DNA of 64,000 nucleotides, taken from NCBI GenBank assembly GCA_963786945.1, contig CAWBAO010000004.1:186001-250000 (forward strand), written 5' to 3'. The notes beneath the pieces were generated by a model that had not been told where the DNA came from, did no database searches, and saw only the letters and a program-made list of their open reading frames with translations. Below, piece after piece: positions 46,235 to 55,385 of the stretch; position 1 is the first letter of the stretch, and each line of letters begins with the position of its first letter. Made by a program: the position numbers and the translations under genes. The DNA comes from JADKCZ01 sp963786945 (GTDB taxonomy: Bacteria > Myxococcota > Myxococcia > Myxococcales > Anaeromyxobacteraceae).

Positions 46235-47248
46235 ATGGCGGTCTCACCAGGAGTCCCTGACGCTCCGGACGGGCCCGGCGCCCGCGCTGCGGTGGCCGGC
46301 GCGCCCGGGGGCCCCTCCCCGTCCACGCGCACCATCTGGGTCGACCTGTTGCTCTACCCGACCCACACGTTGCCGACGGCGGTGGCCCCGGTGCTGGTCG
46401 GCGCGGGGCTGGCCGTCCACGACGGCCTCTTCGCCTGGGCCCCGGCGCTGGTGGGCTTCCTCGGCAGCTGGTTCATCCACCTGGCCGGCGTCTTCACCGA
46501 CAACCACGAGCTGCTGCGCCTCCACCCTGGCCTGCCCGAGCACCCCGAGCTGACGCGGGCCATCGACGACGGGACGCTGCGGCTCTCCACCCTCCGCCTG
46601 GCCATCGCCGCCTGTCTCGGCCTGGCCGTGCTCACGGCCCCATACCTGCACGGCGTGGGCGGCTGGCCGGTGCTGGCGCTGGGCGCGCTGGGCATGGCGG
46701 TGAGCCTCTCCTACAACGGCGGCCCCTGGGCCTACGTGCGCCGCGGCCTGGCCGACCCGGTCTTCACCCTGATGTTCGGCGTGGTCGCGGTGGCGGCCAC
46801 CTACTACATCCAGGCGGCGGCCCAGCCCGGGGCGCCAGGGCCGTGGACGCTGCTGCGCGCCCTTCCGGCATCGGCCTGGCTCATCGGCCTGCCCTGCGGG
46901 GCCCTGGTGACCAGCGTCATGCTCATCGACGACCTGCGCGACATCGAGTTCGATTCGGCCAAGGGGTGGCGCACCGGCGCCGTCCGGTTCGGCGCCGCCT
47001 TCGGTCGTGCCGAGATCACGCTGCTGGTGGCCTTCGCCTACCTGGCACCGCTCTCCTTCTGGCCGGCCTTCGGCCTCGGGCCCTGGGTGCTCCTGCCGCT
47101 CGCCTCGGCGCCGCTGGCCTGGCGGGTGGTCCGCGCCGTGCGCACCGCCGAGGCGCGATCGGTGCTGGCGCCGCTCTCACCCCGCATGGCGGGCCTGGCC
47201 CTGATCCACTCCGCGCTGCTCGCCGCCGGGCTGGCCCTCGCTGGCTGA
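46235..47248 (+). CDS. UbiA-superfamily prenyltransferase (MenA-like)
   Basis: The 337-residue polytopic protein has eight or nine helices and the second Asp-rich motif DDLRDIEFDSAKGWRTGAVRFGAAFG, which closely matches the MenA/UbiA pattern D.RDIE.D...GK.T.AVR.G. The first motif is less standard (FTDNHELLRLHPGLPEHPELTRA). MenA makes demethylmenaquinone from dihydroxynaphthoate and a polyprenyl diphosphate. Whether this is MenA or a paralogue for another quinone or lipid is uncertain. The ATG at 46235 after AGGCAGG is used. An upstream ATG at 46139 would add an unlikely Arg/Pro-rich extension. It is divergent from the CoxG-like gene and followed by a UspA gene. Confidence 0.78.
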   Translation: MAVSPGVPDAPDGPGARAAVAGAPGGPSPSTRTIWVDLLLYPTHTLPTAVAPVLVGAGLAVHDGLFAWAPALVGFLGSWFIHLAGVFTDNHELLRLHPGLPEHPELTRAIDDGTLRLSTLRLAIAACLGLAVLTAPYLHGVGGWPVLALGALGMAVSLSYNGGPWAYVRRGLADPVFTLMFGVVAVAATYYIQAAAQPGAPGPWTLLRALPASAWLIGLPCGALVTSVMLIDDLRDIEFDSAKGWRTGAVRFGAAFGRAEITLLVAFAYLAPLSFWPAFGLGPWVLLPLASAPLAWRVVRAVRTAEARSVLAPLSPRMAGLALIHSALLAAGLALAG

Positions 47249-47286
47249 CCGTGGCGGGCGCGGCGCCTGCCGGAAGGAGTGACCCC

Positions 47287-47727
47287 ATGGCTGCGTTCCA
47301 GCACGTGCTGGTGACCACGGACTTCAGCCCGATCTCGAACGGGGCGGTCGAGGTGGCCTGCGAGCTGGCGTGCGACCTGGGCGCCCGCCTCACCGTCCTG
47401 CACGTCTGCGAGGTCCCGGGGTACTCCGAGACCGGCCCCATCGCCTATGACCTGGTCACCCCGGCGGTGGCCGAGGCGCAGGCCCGGCTCGACGAGCTGC
47501 TGGTCTCGGCCCGGCGGCGGTGTCCGACCGCCAGCAGCCTGGTGAAGGTGGGCACCGCTTCGGACGCCGTCCTCTCGGTGGCCGGCGAGATCGGGGCCGA
47601 CCTGGTGGTGCTGGGCACGCACGGCCGGCGGGGGTTCCGGCACGCCATCCTCGGCAGCGTGGCCGAGAAGGTGGTGCAGCTCTGCCCCGTCCCGGTGCTG
47701 ACGGTCCGCGGCCACCCCGACGGATGA
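47287..47727 (+). CDS. Universal stress protein (UspA family), first copy
   Basis: The 146-residue protein begins MAAFQHVLVTTDFSPISNGAVEVACELACDLGARLTVLHV and has the ATP-binding pattern GTHGRRGFRHAILGSVAEKVV (G-x2-G-x9-G-S). An AAGGAG site precedes the ATG. USP proteins of this class bind ATP and help cells through growth arrest and energy stress. The following gene is an orphan V-ATPase subunit I, and another UspA comes after that, an arrangement that suggests shared control. Confidence 0.9.
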   Translation: MAAFQHVLVTTDFSPISNGAVEVACELACDLGARLTVLHVCEVPGYSETGPIAYDLVTPAVAEAQARLDELLVSARRRCPTASSLVKVGTASDAVLSVAGEIGADLVVLGTHGRRGFRHAILGSVAEKVVQLCPVPVLTVRGHPDG

Positions 47728-47918
47728 CGGCGCCGCCCCATCGGGGCCCCTCGTCCGCCGGTCCGAAGGCGACCCGGAGCGGCTGCGCGGTGTTGCCTCA
47801 TTGCGGCCCCCGCCCAGGGCGGTAGCCTCTTCGAGGGGTTCGCCGATCCCCACGGCCGCGTGCGATCCGCCGAGGAGGCCGACGCTCGCGGGGGAAGCCG
47901 GATGGAAGGGGCCCGACG

Positions 47919-49807
47919 GTGATCCTCCCCATGGTGCGCGTCGAGCTGGTCGGGCCCCACGAGAGGCTTCCGGCTGCGCTCGCCTTCCTGCAGGCGCACG
48001 CCGTGCTGGAGTTGCGAACCCCGACGGAGGCCGGCGTCACCCTGCACCCGCCGCCGGCCGGACCAGGCGCCGACGAGGAGGTCCGGCTCGACGAGGCGCT
48101 GCGGGCCATCGAGGCCCTCTCGCAGCGGCTGCCGCCCGGCCCCGACGGCCCCCCCGGCCACTGCCCGCCCCCGGCACCGAGCTCTTCGGGGCGCGCCTGG
48201 CCGCGCTCGAGGAGGAGCTGGGCACGCTGGAGGCCCGGCGCACGGCCCTCATCCAGGAGCGGGAGGCCACCGAGGCCTTCGCCCGCCTGGTGGTGGCGCT
48301 GGCGCCGCTCGGCCACGGCCTGGCGCCCGAGCTCGAGCCGGAGCTGCACGGGCTCATGCTGCACGACGACGACGGCCAGGCGTTGGCCCTGCTGCGGGGG
48401 GAGGTGCGGCGCCTCACCGGCGGCGTCGGCGAGGTGAAGGCGCGCCCGCTGGACGGCAGGACCACCGGCGTCCTGGTGGTGGTCCCGCACGCCCACGGCC
48501 ACGCCCTCGCCGGGCTCCTCCAGGAACGCGGCGTTGGCGAGCTGCCGCTCCCCTCCCGCTATACCGGGAAGCGGCTGGTGGACGTGCTGCTCCTGCTGGC
48601 CGCCCGCGAGCGGGCCCTGCCCGGCGAGCTGGCCGAGGCCACCGCCGCCATCTCGGCCTTCGCGGCCGGCGTGCGCGGCCCCCTCGAGGCCGCGCGCCGA
48701 TCGGCCGAGTGGGCGCTGGAGCGCCGGCGCGCCATGACCCGGTGCGGATCCACCCGCTTCGCCTTCGTGGTCTGCGGCTACATGCCGGCCGAGCGGGTCA
48801 GCGCCTTCCGCGCCGCTGCGGCGACCGAGCTGGGGAACGAGGTGGCGGTCTTCGCCCGGCCCATCGAGCGAGCGGAGTGGGGGGACGTCCCGGTGGTGCT
48901 GCGAAGCCGGCCCTGGGTGCGCCCCTTCGAGCTGCTGCTCACCCTGGTCCCGCTCCCGCGCTACGGCTCGGTCGATCCCCTGCCCTGGCTGGCGGTCTTC
49001 TTTCCCCTCTTCTTCGGGCTGGTGCTGGGCGACGTCGTGTTCGGCGTGGTGGGGGTAGCCCTGGGCCTGGTGGCCCGGCGCCGGGCCTGGGGCGGGGCGG
49101 TGGGACGCGACGTGGCCGGCGTGGCGCTGGCCTGCTCCGCCTCGGCCATCGTCTTCGGCCTGCTCTACGGGGAGGCGCTGGGGGCGCTCGGCAGCCAGCT
49201 CGGTCTCCGGCCGCTGCTCCTCGACCGGCGCACCTCCTTCATGTCCTTCCTGGGCCTGGCCCTGGCGGTCGGTGGCCTGCACCTCCTGGTGGGCATGGCG
49301 CTCGGCGTGCTCTCCGCCGTCCGGTCCGGCCACCTTCGCGAGGCGGCCGGCCACGCCGCCAAGCTCCTCCTCGTGGTGGCCTCGGCGGTGGCGGTGTGCG
49401 CCCTGCTCGGCGTACTGCCTCGCGCCGCGCTCACGCCGGCGCTGGTGTCGGGCGCGGTGGTCGCCGGCGTGGCGCTGCTCGCCGAGGGTCCGCTGGTCGC
49501 GCTCGACCTGGTCCTGGCCCTCGGCAACGTCCTCTCCTACGCGCGCCTCATGGCGCTGGGCCTGGCCTCGGTCATGCTGGCCGAGGTGGCCAACCTGGTG
49601 GCAGACCGGCTCGAGCCCGCTGCCGCGGGCGCTTTCCTCAGCGTCCTCCTGCACGCCGTCAACTTCACCCTCGGGCTGATCGGGCCGACCATCGCCGCGC
49701 TCCGGCTCCACTACGTGGAGTTCTTCGACAAGTTCTACGTCGAGGGCGGGTTCCCCTTCCGGCCCTTCGGGCTGTCACCGCGCCGCCAACCGGGCGCGGC
49801 ACGCTGA
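47919..49807 (+). CDS. Orphan V/A-type ATPase subunit I paralogue, frameshifted
   Basis: This protein of about 629 residues parallels the atpI of the operon over its full length. It starts with the same GTG-ATC-CTC-CCC-ATG and keeps RPWVRPFELLLTLVPLPRYGSVDPLPWLAVFFPLFFGLVLGD, LSYARLMALGLAS with the rotor-facing Arg, and LRLHYVEFFDKFY. The frame breaks at a run of seven C at 48149-48155. Adding one C joins the two halves (DGPPRPLPAPGTELFGARLAALEEELG). No other ATPase subunit is nearby. Because all transmembrane signatures are kept, it is probably functional, either as an alternative a subunit or as a regulator. Confidence 0.85.
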
Positions 49808-49812
49808 CGCGC

Positions 49813-49855
49813 GGGTGCCGCCCGGCATCCGGGCCTCGGGCGAGATGCCGCACCC
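49813..49855 (+). terminator. Hairpin after the orphan subunit I gene
   Basis: GGGTGC pairs with GCACCC and GGCATC with GATGCC, with a 5-nt bulge and a 14-nt loop, 6 nt past the stop codon. AACTTT follows. It looks like a moderate terminator between the subunit I gene and the second UspA gene. Confidence 0.5.
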
Positions 49856-49932
49856 AACTTTCGCGCCGGACGGGGCGAGCCGATGGCGGCGGGGAGGCGC
49901 AGACTTTCACCAAGAGCCGAAAGGAGCTCGAC

Positions 49933-50367
49933 ATGGGCGTCTTCAAGCACGTGGTGGTCGCCACCGACTTCAGCGAGGCCTCCGGCAGCGCCATCGACCT
50001 GGCGATCTCCATCGCCCGGCAGGACGGCGCCGCCCTCACGGTCGTGCACGTCTGCGAGCTGCCGGTCCTGCCCGAGACCGTCCCGCCGGTCGACCTGATC
50101 AAGGCCATCACCGAGGAGAACGGGAAGCGGCTCGACGCCCTGATGGCCACGCTGCGCGACCGCTGCCCGGACGCCCGGCGCGTGCTCAGGACCGGCTCGG
50201 CCTGGGAGGAGATCCTGGCCGCCGCCGCCGAGGCCAGGGCCGACCTGGTGGTGGTCGGGACCCACGGGCGGCGCGGCCTGCTCCACGCCGTGCTGGGGAG
50301 CGTGGCCGAGCGGGTGGTCCGGCTCTCCCCGGTGCCGGTCCTGACGGTCCGCTCTCAGGCCCGCTGA
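49933..50367 (+). CDS. Universal stress protein (UspA family), second copy
   Basis: The 144-residue protein begins MGVFKHVVVATDFSEASGSAIDLAISIARQDGAALTVVHVCELPV and has GTHGRRGLLHAVLGSVAERVV, the ATP-binding pattern. It is a close relative of the copy at 47287, especially in the C-terminal half. AAGGAG lies eight bases upstream. The leader includes the hairpin of the previous gene. It precedes the Lon-like protease gene by 57 bp on the same strand. Confidence 0.9.
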   Translation: MGVFKHVVVATDFSEASGSAIDLAISIARQDGAALTVVHVCELPVLPETVPPVDLIKAITEENGKRLDALMATLRDRCPDARRVLRTGSAWEEILAAAAEARADLVVVGTHGRRGLLHAVLGSVAERVVRLSPVPVLTVRSQAR

Positions 50368-50424
50368 GGGCCCGCCGCGGCCGGGTGGCCACCGGGAGGT
50401 CCGCATCCGGGAAAGGGGGAGTCC

Positions 50425-52869
50425 ATGCCCGTCGCGCCGCTGTCCCACCAGGTGCTCCGCCAGCGCGGCTTCGACGCCGAGGTGGCCTTCGAGACCACGG
50501 CCGACCTGGAGGAGCTGGAGGGGCCGTTCGGCCACGCCCGCGCCGCCGAGGCGCTGCGCCTCGGGCTGGCCCTCGACCACGGCGGGTACAACGTCTACGC
50601 CATGGGACCGCCCGGGGTGGGCAAGCACGCGCTGGTGCTGCGCCTGCTGGAGCGGGCCGCCGCCGACGCGGCCACGCCGCCCGACTGGTGCTACCTCAAC
50701 GACTTCGCCGAGCCGCGCCGCCCGCGCGCCGTGGAGCTGCCGGCCGGGCGCGGGGCCGAGCTGCGCCGCGACCTGGACCGCCTGGCGGGCGAGCTGCGGG
50801 CCGCCATCCCGGCCGCCTTCGAGGGGCGCGACTACCGGACCCGGCTCCAGCTCCTCGAGAAGGAGGCCGAGGAGGCGCGCGAGCGGGCCGTGGCCGAGGT
50901 GCAGCACGAGGCGGCGGGGCGCGGCGTGGCCCTGCTGAGCACGCCCATGGGCTTCGCCTTCGCGCCCACCAGGGACGGCCAGGTGGTCGAGCCGGACCAG
51001 TTCGCCACCTTCGATCCGGAGGTGCGCGAGAAGTTCCGCAAGGACGTCGAGGAGCTCCAGGCGCGCCTGCTCGAGGTGCTGCGGGCCATGCCCGACCTGC
51101 AGCGCCGCGCCCGCGAGCGGGTCAAGGCCCTGCAGCGCGAGGTGGCCCTGGCCGCCGTGGGGCACCTGCTCGCCGAGCTGCGGCTCCGCTACGCCGACCT
51201 GCCGGCCATCCTGTCCCACCTCGACGCCATCCAGGACGACGTGGTGGAGAACCTGCGCGAGCTGATGGGCGGCGAGGGGAGCGGTGACGCGGCCAGCCAG
51301 CTCCGCGCCGCCCTCAGCGAGACGCCGGCGCTGCGCCGCTACGCCGCCAACCTCATGGTGGATCACGCCGGGCGGCACGGCGCGCCGGTGGTGCACGAGG
51401 ACCTCCCCACCCTCTCCAACCTGACCGGGCGCATCGACCACCACGCCCACTTCGGCGCCCTGGTCACCGACTTCACGCTGGTGCGCCCCGGGGCGCTGCA
51501 CCGCGCCAGCGGCGGGTTCCTGCTCCTCGACGCCCGCCGCCTGCTGGCCCAGCCCTTCGCCTGGGAGGCGCTCAAGCGGGCGCTCCGCTCCCGGGAGATC
51601 CGCGTCGAGCCGCCGGAGCGGCTGCTGGGGTTCGGCGGCGCCTCCACGCTGGAGCCGCAGCCCATCCCGCTCGACGTCAAGGTGGTGCTGGTGGGCGACC
51701 GGCTCGCCTGGCACCTGCTCTCGCTGCTCGACGAGGAGTTCCCCCAGCTCTTCAAGGTGGCCGCCGACTTCGACGACGACGTGCCGCGCTCGCCGGCCGC
51801 CGACCGCGACTTCGCCCGGCTGGTGGCCACGCTGGGCAGGAAGGCCGGGCTTCGGCCGCTGGAGCGGGCCGCGGTGGAGCGGGTGCTCCACCAGGCCACG
51901 CGCCTGGCCGGCGACTCGACGCGGTTCACCGCCGAGACCGCCTCGCTCCACGACCTGCTGCGCGAGGCCGACCACCTGGCCTCCGCCGCGGGGCGCGCCG
52001 TGGTGGCGGCCGACGACGTGCGCCGCGCCGTGGCCGACCAGGAGCGGCGCGACGGGCGGATCCGCGACGAGATCCAGGAGGAGATCCGGAGGGGGCTGCT
52101 GGTGGTGGAGACGGCCGGCACGCGGGTGGGCCAGGTCAACGGCCTGTCGGTGCTGCGCGCCGGGCGCCGCGCCTTCGGCCGCCCCAGCCGCATCAGCGCC
52201 CGCATCCGGCTCGGCCGCGGCGAGGTGGTCGACATCGAGCGCGAGGTGGAGCTGGGCGGGCCGCTCCACTCGAAGGGCGTGCTGATCCTGGCCGGCTACC
52301 TGGGGGCCCGCTACAGCGCCGACCGGCCGCTCACGCTGGCCGCCACCATCGTGATGGAGCAGTCCTACGCCGGCGTCGAGGGGGACAGCGCCTCCTCGGC
52401 CGAGCTCTACGCGCTGCTCTCGGCCATCGCCGGCGTGCCGCTCCGCCAGGGGCTGGCCGTGACCGGCTCGGTGGACCAGCACGGGCGGGTCCAGGCGGTG
52501 GGCGGCGTCACCGAGAAGGTGGAGGGCTTCTTCGACGTCTGCGTGGCCCGCGGCCTGACCGGGGACCAGGGCGTGCTCCTGCCGGCCGCCAACGTCCCGC
52601 ACCTGGTCCTGCGCGACGAGGTGCTGGCCGAGGTGGAGGCCGGGCGCTTCCGGCTCTACCCGGTGGAGCACGTGGACCAGGGGATCGAGCTGCTCACCGG
52701 CCTGCCCGCCGGGGCGGCCGAGGGGGTGGTGTCGCCGGAGGGGAGCCTCCACGCCCTCGTGGAGGCCCGGCTCCAGGCCCTGGCCGAGGCCGCCCGGGCC
52801 TGGGCCGGCGGCCGCCGCCGGGGGGCCGACCCGCCCCGGCACCTGGACGAGCCCTCCGGGGAGGGGTGA
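50425..52869 (+). CDS. Lon-like ATP-dependent protease (AAA_32 / LonB-like)
   Basis: The 814-residue protein has a AAA module with Walker A GPPGVGKHALVLRLLERA, a long coiled coil (about 150-260), a region with GGFLLLDARRLLAQPFAWEALKRALRSREI around the second half of the AAA fold, and a C-terminal Lon protease domain. The Ser-Lys dyad is in EGDSASSAEL and GGVTEKVEGFF. This is the Lon-related family that is separate from LonA and lacks its N-terminal domain. It probably degrades damaged proteins under stress. Start ATG follows GGGGGAG. The PolX gene begins 7 bp after its stop. Confidence 0.88.
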   Translation: MPVAPLSHQVLRQRGFDAEVAFETTADLEELEGPFGHARAAEALRLGLALDHGGYNVYAMGPPGVGKHALVLRLLERAAADAATPPDWCYLNDFAEPRRPRAVELPAGRGAELRRDLDRLAGELRAAIPAAFEGRDYRTRLQLLEKEAEEARERAVAEVQHEAAGRGVALLSTPMGFAFAPTRDGQVVEPDQFATFDPEVREKFRKDVEELQARLLEVLRAMPDLQRRARERVKALQREVALAAVGHLLAELRLRYADLPAILSHLDAIQDDVVENLRELMGGEGSGDAASQLRAALSETPALRRYAANLMVDHAGRHGAPVVHEDLPTLSNLTGRIDHHAHFGALVTDFTLVRPGALHRASGGFLLLDARRLLAQPFAWEALKRALRSREIRVEPPERLLGFGGASTLEPQPIPLDVKVVLVGDRLAWHLLSLLDEEFPQLFKVAADFDDDVPRSPAADRDFARLVATLGRKAGLRPLERAAVERVLHQATRLAGDSTRFTAETASLHDLLREADHLASAAGRAVVAADDVRRAVADQERRDGRIRDEIQEEIRRGLLVVETAGTRVGQVNGLSVLRAGRRAFGRPSRISARIRLGRGEVVDIEREVELGGPLHSKGVLILAGYLGARYSADRPLTLAATIVMEQSYAGVEGDSASSAELYALLSAIAGVPLRQGLAVTGSVDQHGRVQAVGGVTEKVEGFFDVCVARGLTGDQGVLLPAANVPHLVLRDEVLAEVEAGRFRLYPVEHVDQGIELLTGLPAGAAEGVVSPEGSLHALVEARLQALAEAARAWAGGRRRGADPPRHLDEPSGEG

Positions 52870-52876
52870 GCGCGCC

Positions 52877-54622
52877 GTGGAGAACGCCGACATCGCCAGG
52901 GTGCTCTCCGAGCTGGCCGATCTCCTCGAGCTGACCGGCGAGAACCCGTTCAAGGTGCGCGCCTACCGCCGGGCGGCGCAGGTGGCCGACGTCCACCCGG
53001 TGCCCTTGTCGGCCCTGCGGCGCGAGGGGCAGCTCACCGAGCTCCCCGGCATCGGCGCCGGGATCGCCGCCAAGATCGGCGAGCTGCTCGACACCGGCGA
53101 CTGCCGGGAGCACCGGCGCCTCGCCGCGCTGGTGCCGCACGGCGTCCTGGAGATGCTGCGGCTCGAGGGGGTGGGGCCGAAGACGGCCTCGGCCGCCTGG
53201 AAGCTGCTGGGGATCGAGGGCGTGGAGGCGCTGGAGCAGGCCTGCCACGACGGGCGGATCCTCGAGCTGCCGCACCTCGGCCCGGCGCGCGCCAGGGCCC
53301 TGCTGGCCGCCATCGAGCGGCAGCGGGCGCGCGGGGATCGGATGCCGCTCCACCGCGCCCTGGAGTACGCCGAGGCCATGCTGGCCCGGCTCCGGCGCGT
53401 GCCCGGGGTGATCCGCGCCGAGGCCGCCGGCAGCCTGCGGCGGCGCAAGGAGACGGTCGGGGACATCGACCTCCTGCTCTCCTCGCTGGACGCCACCGCG
53501 GCGGTGCGGGCCTTCACCGGCCTCCCCGAGGTGGCCGGGGTGGTCGAGGAGGGCTCGACCCGGGCCGCGGTGCGGCTCCACGCCGGGATCCGCGCCGACC
53601 TGCGGGTCCTGCCGCCCGAGTCCTTCGGGTCGGCCCTCCACTACTTCACCGGCTCGAAGGCCCACAACCTGGCGCTGCGCGCGCGGGCCATCCGCATGGG
53701 GCTGAAGCTCTCCGAGTACGGGATCTTCGATCGCCACGAGGCGCGGCTGGGCGGGGCCACCGAGGAGGAGGTCTTCCGCGCCCTCGGCCTCCCCTTCATC
53801 CCCCCCGAGCTGCGCGAGGCGGCCGGGGAGATCGAGGCCGCCGAGCGTGGCCGCCTGCCGCGCCTGGTGGAGGAGGAGGACGTGCTGGGCGACCTGCACG
53901 TCCACTCCACCGCCTCGGCCGACGCGCGCTCCGGCCTGCAGGAGCTCGCCGACGAGGCGCGGGCGCTGGGGCGCCGCTACCTGGCCATCACCGACCACTC
54001 GCGGGCGCGCCCGCGCGGGCTCGACGCCGGCCACCTCGCCGAGGTGGCGGCGGCGGTGCGGGCCCTCGACGCCCGGCTGGACGGGCGGCCCCACCTGCTG
54101 GCGGGCGTCGAGGTGGACATCCTGCCCTCCGGCGCGCTCGACCTCCCCGAGGAGGCGCTGGCCGGGCTCGACCTGGTGGTGGCCGCCGTCCACTCACGCT
54201 TCCACGACCCGGAGGACCGGACCACCGAGCGGGTGGTGCGGGCGCTCCGCTCCGGTGCGGTGCAGGTGCTCGGCCATCCCAGCGGGCGCCTGATCGGCGG
54301 GCGCGAGCCGGAGGCCCTCGACCTGCGGCGCCTGCTGGAGGTGGCCCGCCAGGAGGGCGTCGCCCTGGAGGTGAACGCCATGCCGGAGCGGCTCGACCTC
54401 ACCGACGTGGGCTGCCGGATGGCGAAGCAGGCCGGTGTCCCGGTGGTGATCTCCTCCGACGCCCACCACGCCGCCCAGCTCGCCAACCTCCGCTACGGGG
54501 TCTGGGTGGCCCGGCGAGGCTGGCTCGAGGCCGGGGACGTCCTCAACACGCTGCCGCTCCCCGAGCTGAGGCGGCGGCTGGCGCCGCGGGCGGCGCACCA
54601 CCCGCGCACGGCCAGCCGCTGA
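52877..54622 (+). CDS. polX: Family X DNA polymerase with PHP domain (PolX)
   Basis: The 581-residue protein has an N-terminal 8-kDa-like domain with helix-hairpin-helix motifs (ELPGIGAGIAAKIGELL, LEGVGPKTASAAWKLLG), a nucleotidyltransferase site (GSLRRRKETVGDIDLLLSS with the DxD metal ligands) and YFTGSKAHNLALRARAIRMGLKLSEYG. The C-terminal PHP domain carries DLHVHSTASADA, ITDHS, GVEVDIL, AVHSRF, GHPSG and SSDAHH. Such PolX enzymes fill short gaps in base excision repair and their PHP domain supplies 3'-5' exonuclease activity. Start GTG at 52877 is 7 bp after the protease gene, so they are probably co-transcribed. Confidence 0.95.
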   Translation: MENADIARVLSELADLLELTGENPFKVRAYRRAAQVADVHPVPLSALRREGQLTELPGIGAGIAAKIGELLDTGDCREHRRLAALVPHGVLEMLRLEGVGPKTASAAWKLLGIEGVEALEQACHDGRILELPHLGPARARALLAAIERQRARGDRMPLHRALEYAEAMLARLRRVPGVIRAEAAGSLRRRKETVGDIDLLLSSLDATAAVRAFTGLPEVAGVVEEGSTRAAVRLHAGIRADLRVLPPESFGSALHYFTGSKAHNLALRARAIRMGLKLSEYGIFDRHEARLGGATEEEVFRALGLPFIPPELREAAGEIEAAERGRLPRLVEEEDVLGDLHVHSTASADARSGLQELADEARALGRRYLAITDHSRARPRGLDAGHLAEVAAAVRALDARLDGRPHLLAGVEVDILPSGALDLPEEALAGLDLVVAAVHSRFHDPEDRTTERVVRALRSGAVQVLGHPSGRLIGGREPEALDLRRLLEVARQEGVALEVNAMPERLDLTDVGCRMAKQAGVPVVISSDAHHAAQLANLRYGVWVARRGWLEAGDVLNTLPLPELRRRLAPRAAHHPRTASR

Positions 54623-54634
54623 GGCCGGTCGCGC

Positions 54635-55135
54635 TCAGGTGACCGGCACGCTCCGGCTGGTGGCCTTGGCGGCCTCGGTCTTGGGGGCGCGGATCTCCAG
54701 CACGCCGTCCTTGAGGGTGGCGGTCATCAGGTCGGCCTTCACCTCGACCGGGAGCCGCACCGAGCGGCTCACGGCGCTGGCGGAGCGCTCGACGCGGAAG
54801 TAGTTCTTCCGCTCGATCTTCTTCTCGGCCTCGTGCTTGCCGGTGATGGTGAGCAGGTCACCGGCCAGCTTGACCTCGACCTCCTCCTTCTTCATCCCGG
54901 GAAGCTCGGTCTCGACCACGATGGCGTCGTCGTCCTCGTAGACGTCCACCGCCGGGGTCTTGAAGGTCACCTCGTGCGGCATGCGGAGCGACGGCCAGAG
55001 CGGATCCCAGTCGCCCAGGAGCCGGTCGAGCCGCTCCCACAGCCGCGACGGCATCAACTCCAGGTGCCGGGTGATCGGCACCACGGTGCCCGGCGTCGTC
55101 GCCGGGGTCATTGCACGCTTCTCTGCGGTGGCCAT
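54635..55135 (-). CDS. Hsp20/alpha-crystallin small heat shock protein
   Basis: The 166-residue protein has an alpha-crystallin domain (AVDVYEDDDAIVVETELPGMKKEEVEVKLAGDLLTITGKHEAEKK, YFRVERSASAVSRSVRLP, ATLKDGVLEIRAPK) with an N-terminal region containing WERLDRLLGDWDPLWPSL. The start ATG at 55135 follows GGAGGA, and the longer upstream open frame adds no family sequence. The C-terminus has SRSVPVT in the place of the I-x-I type motif. It is convergent with polX and abuts it. Small heat shock proteins hold unfolded proteins for refolding. Confidence 0.92.
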   Translation of the reverse strand: MATAEKRAMTPATTPGTVVPITRHLELMPSRLWERLDRLLGDWDPLWPSLRMPHEVTFKTPAVDVYEDDDAIVVETELPGMKKEEVEVKLAGDLLTITGKHEAEKKIERKNYFRVERSASAVSRSVRLPVEVKADLMTATLKDGVLEIRAPKTEAAKATSRSVPVT

Positions 55136-55385
55136 GACGTCCTCCCACGCTGCGGGGCGCGGGCCGGCCTGAAGCCGGCTCCCACCCCTGGTCGCCGGCG
55201 CCTCCGCGATCCAGAGGCCCATCGCCACCTGGTGGAGGCTCCGGTCGACTCAAGCGTCTGCTCCTCGTCCCGGTGCGTCAATGCCGGTGAAGCCGTTCCC
55301 ATGGGGCTGCGCCGGCGCGCCACCGGCTCCCTGGAGGCGCCCCTATCGAGAGTCGGTCGGGCCCCGAGCGGAGTGACCTGGATGG

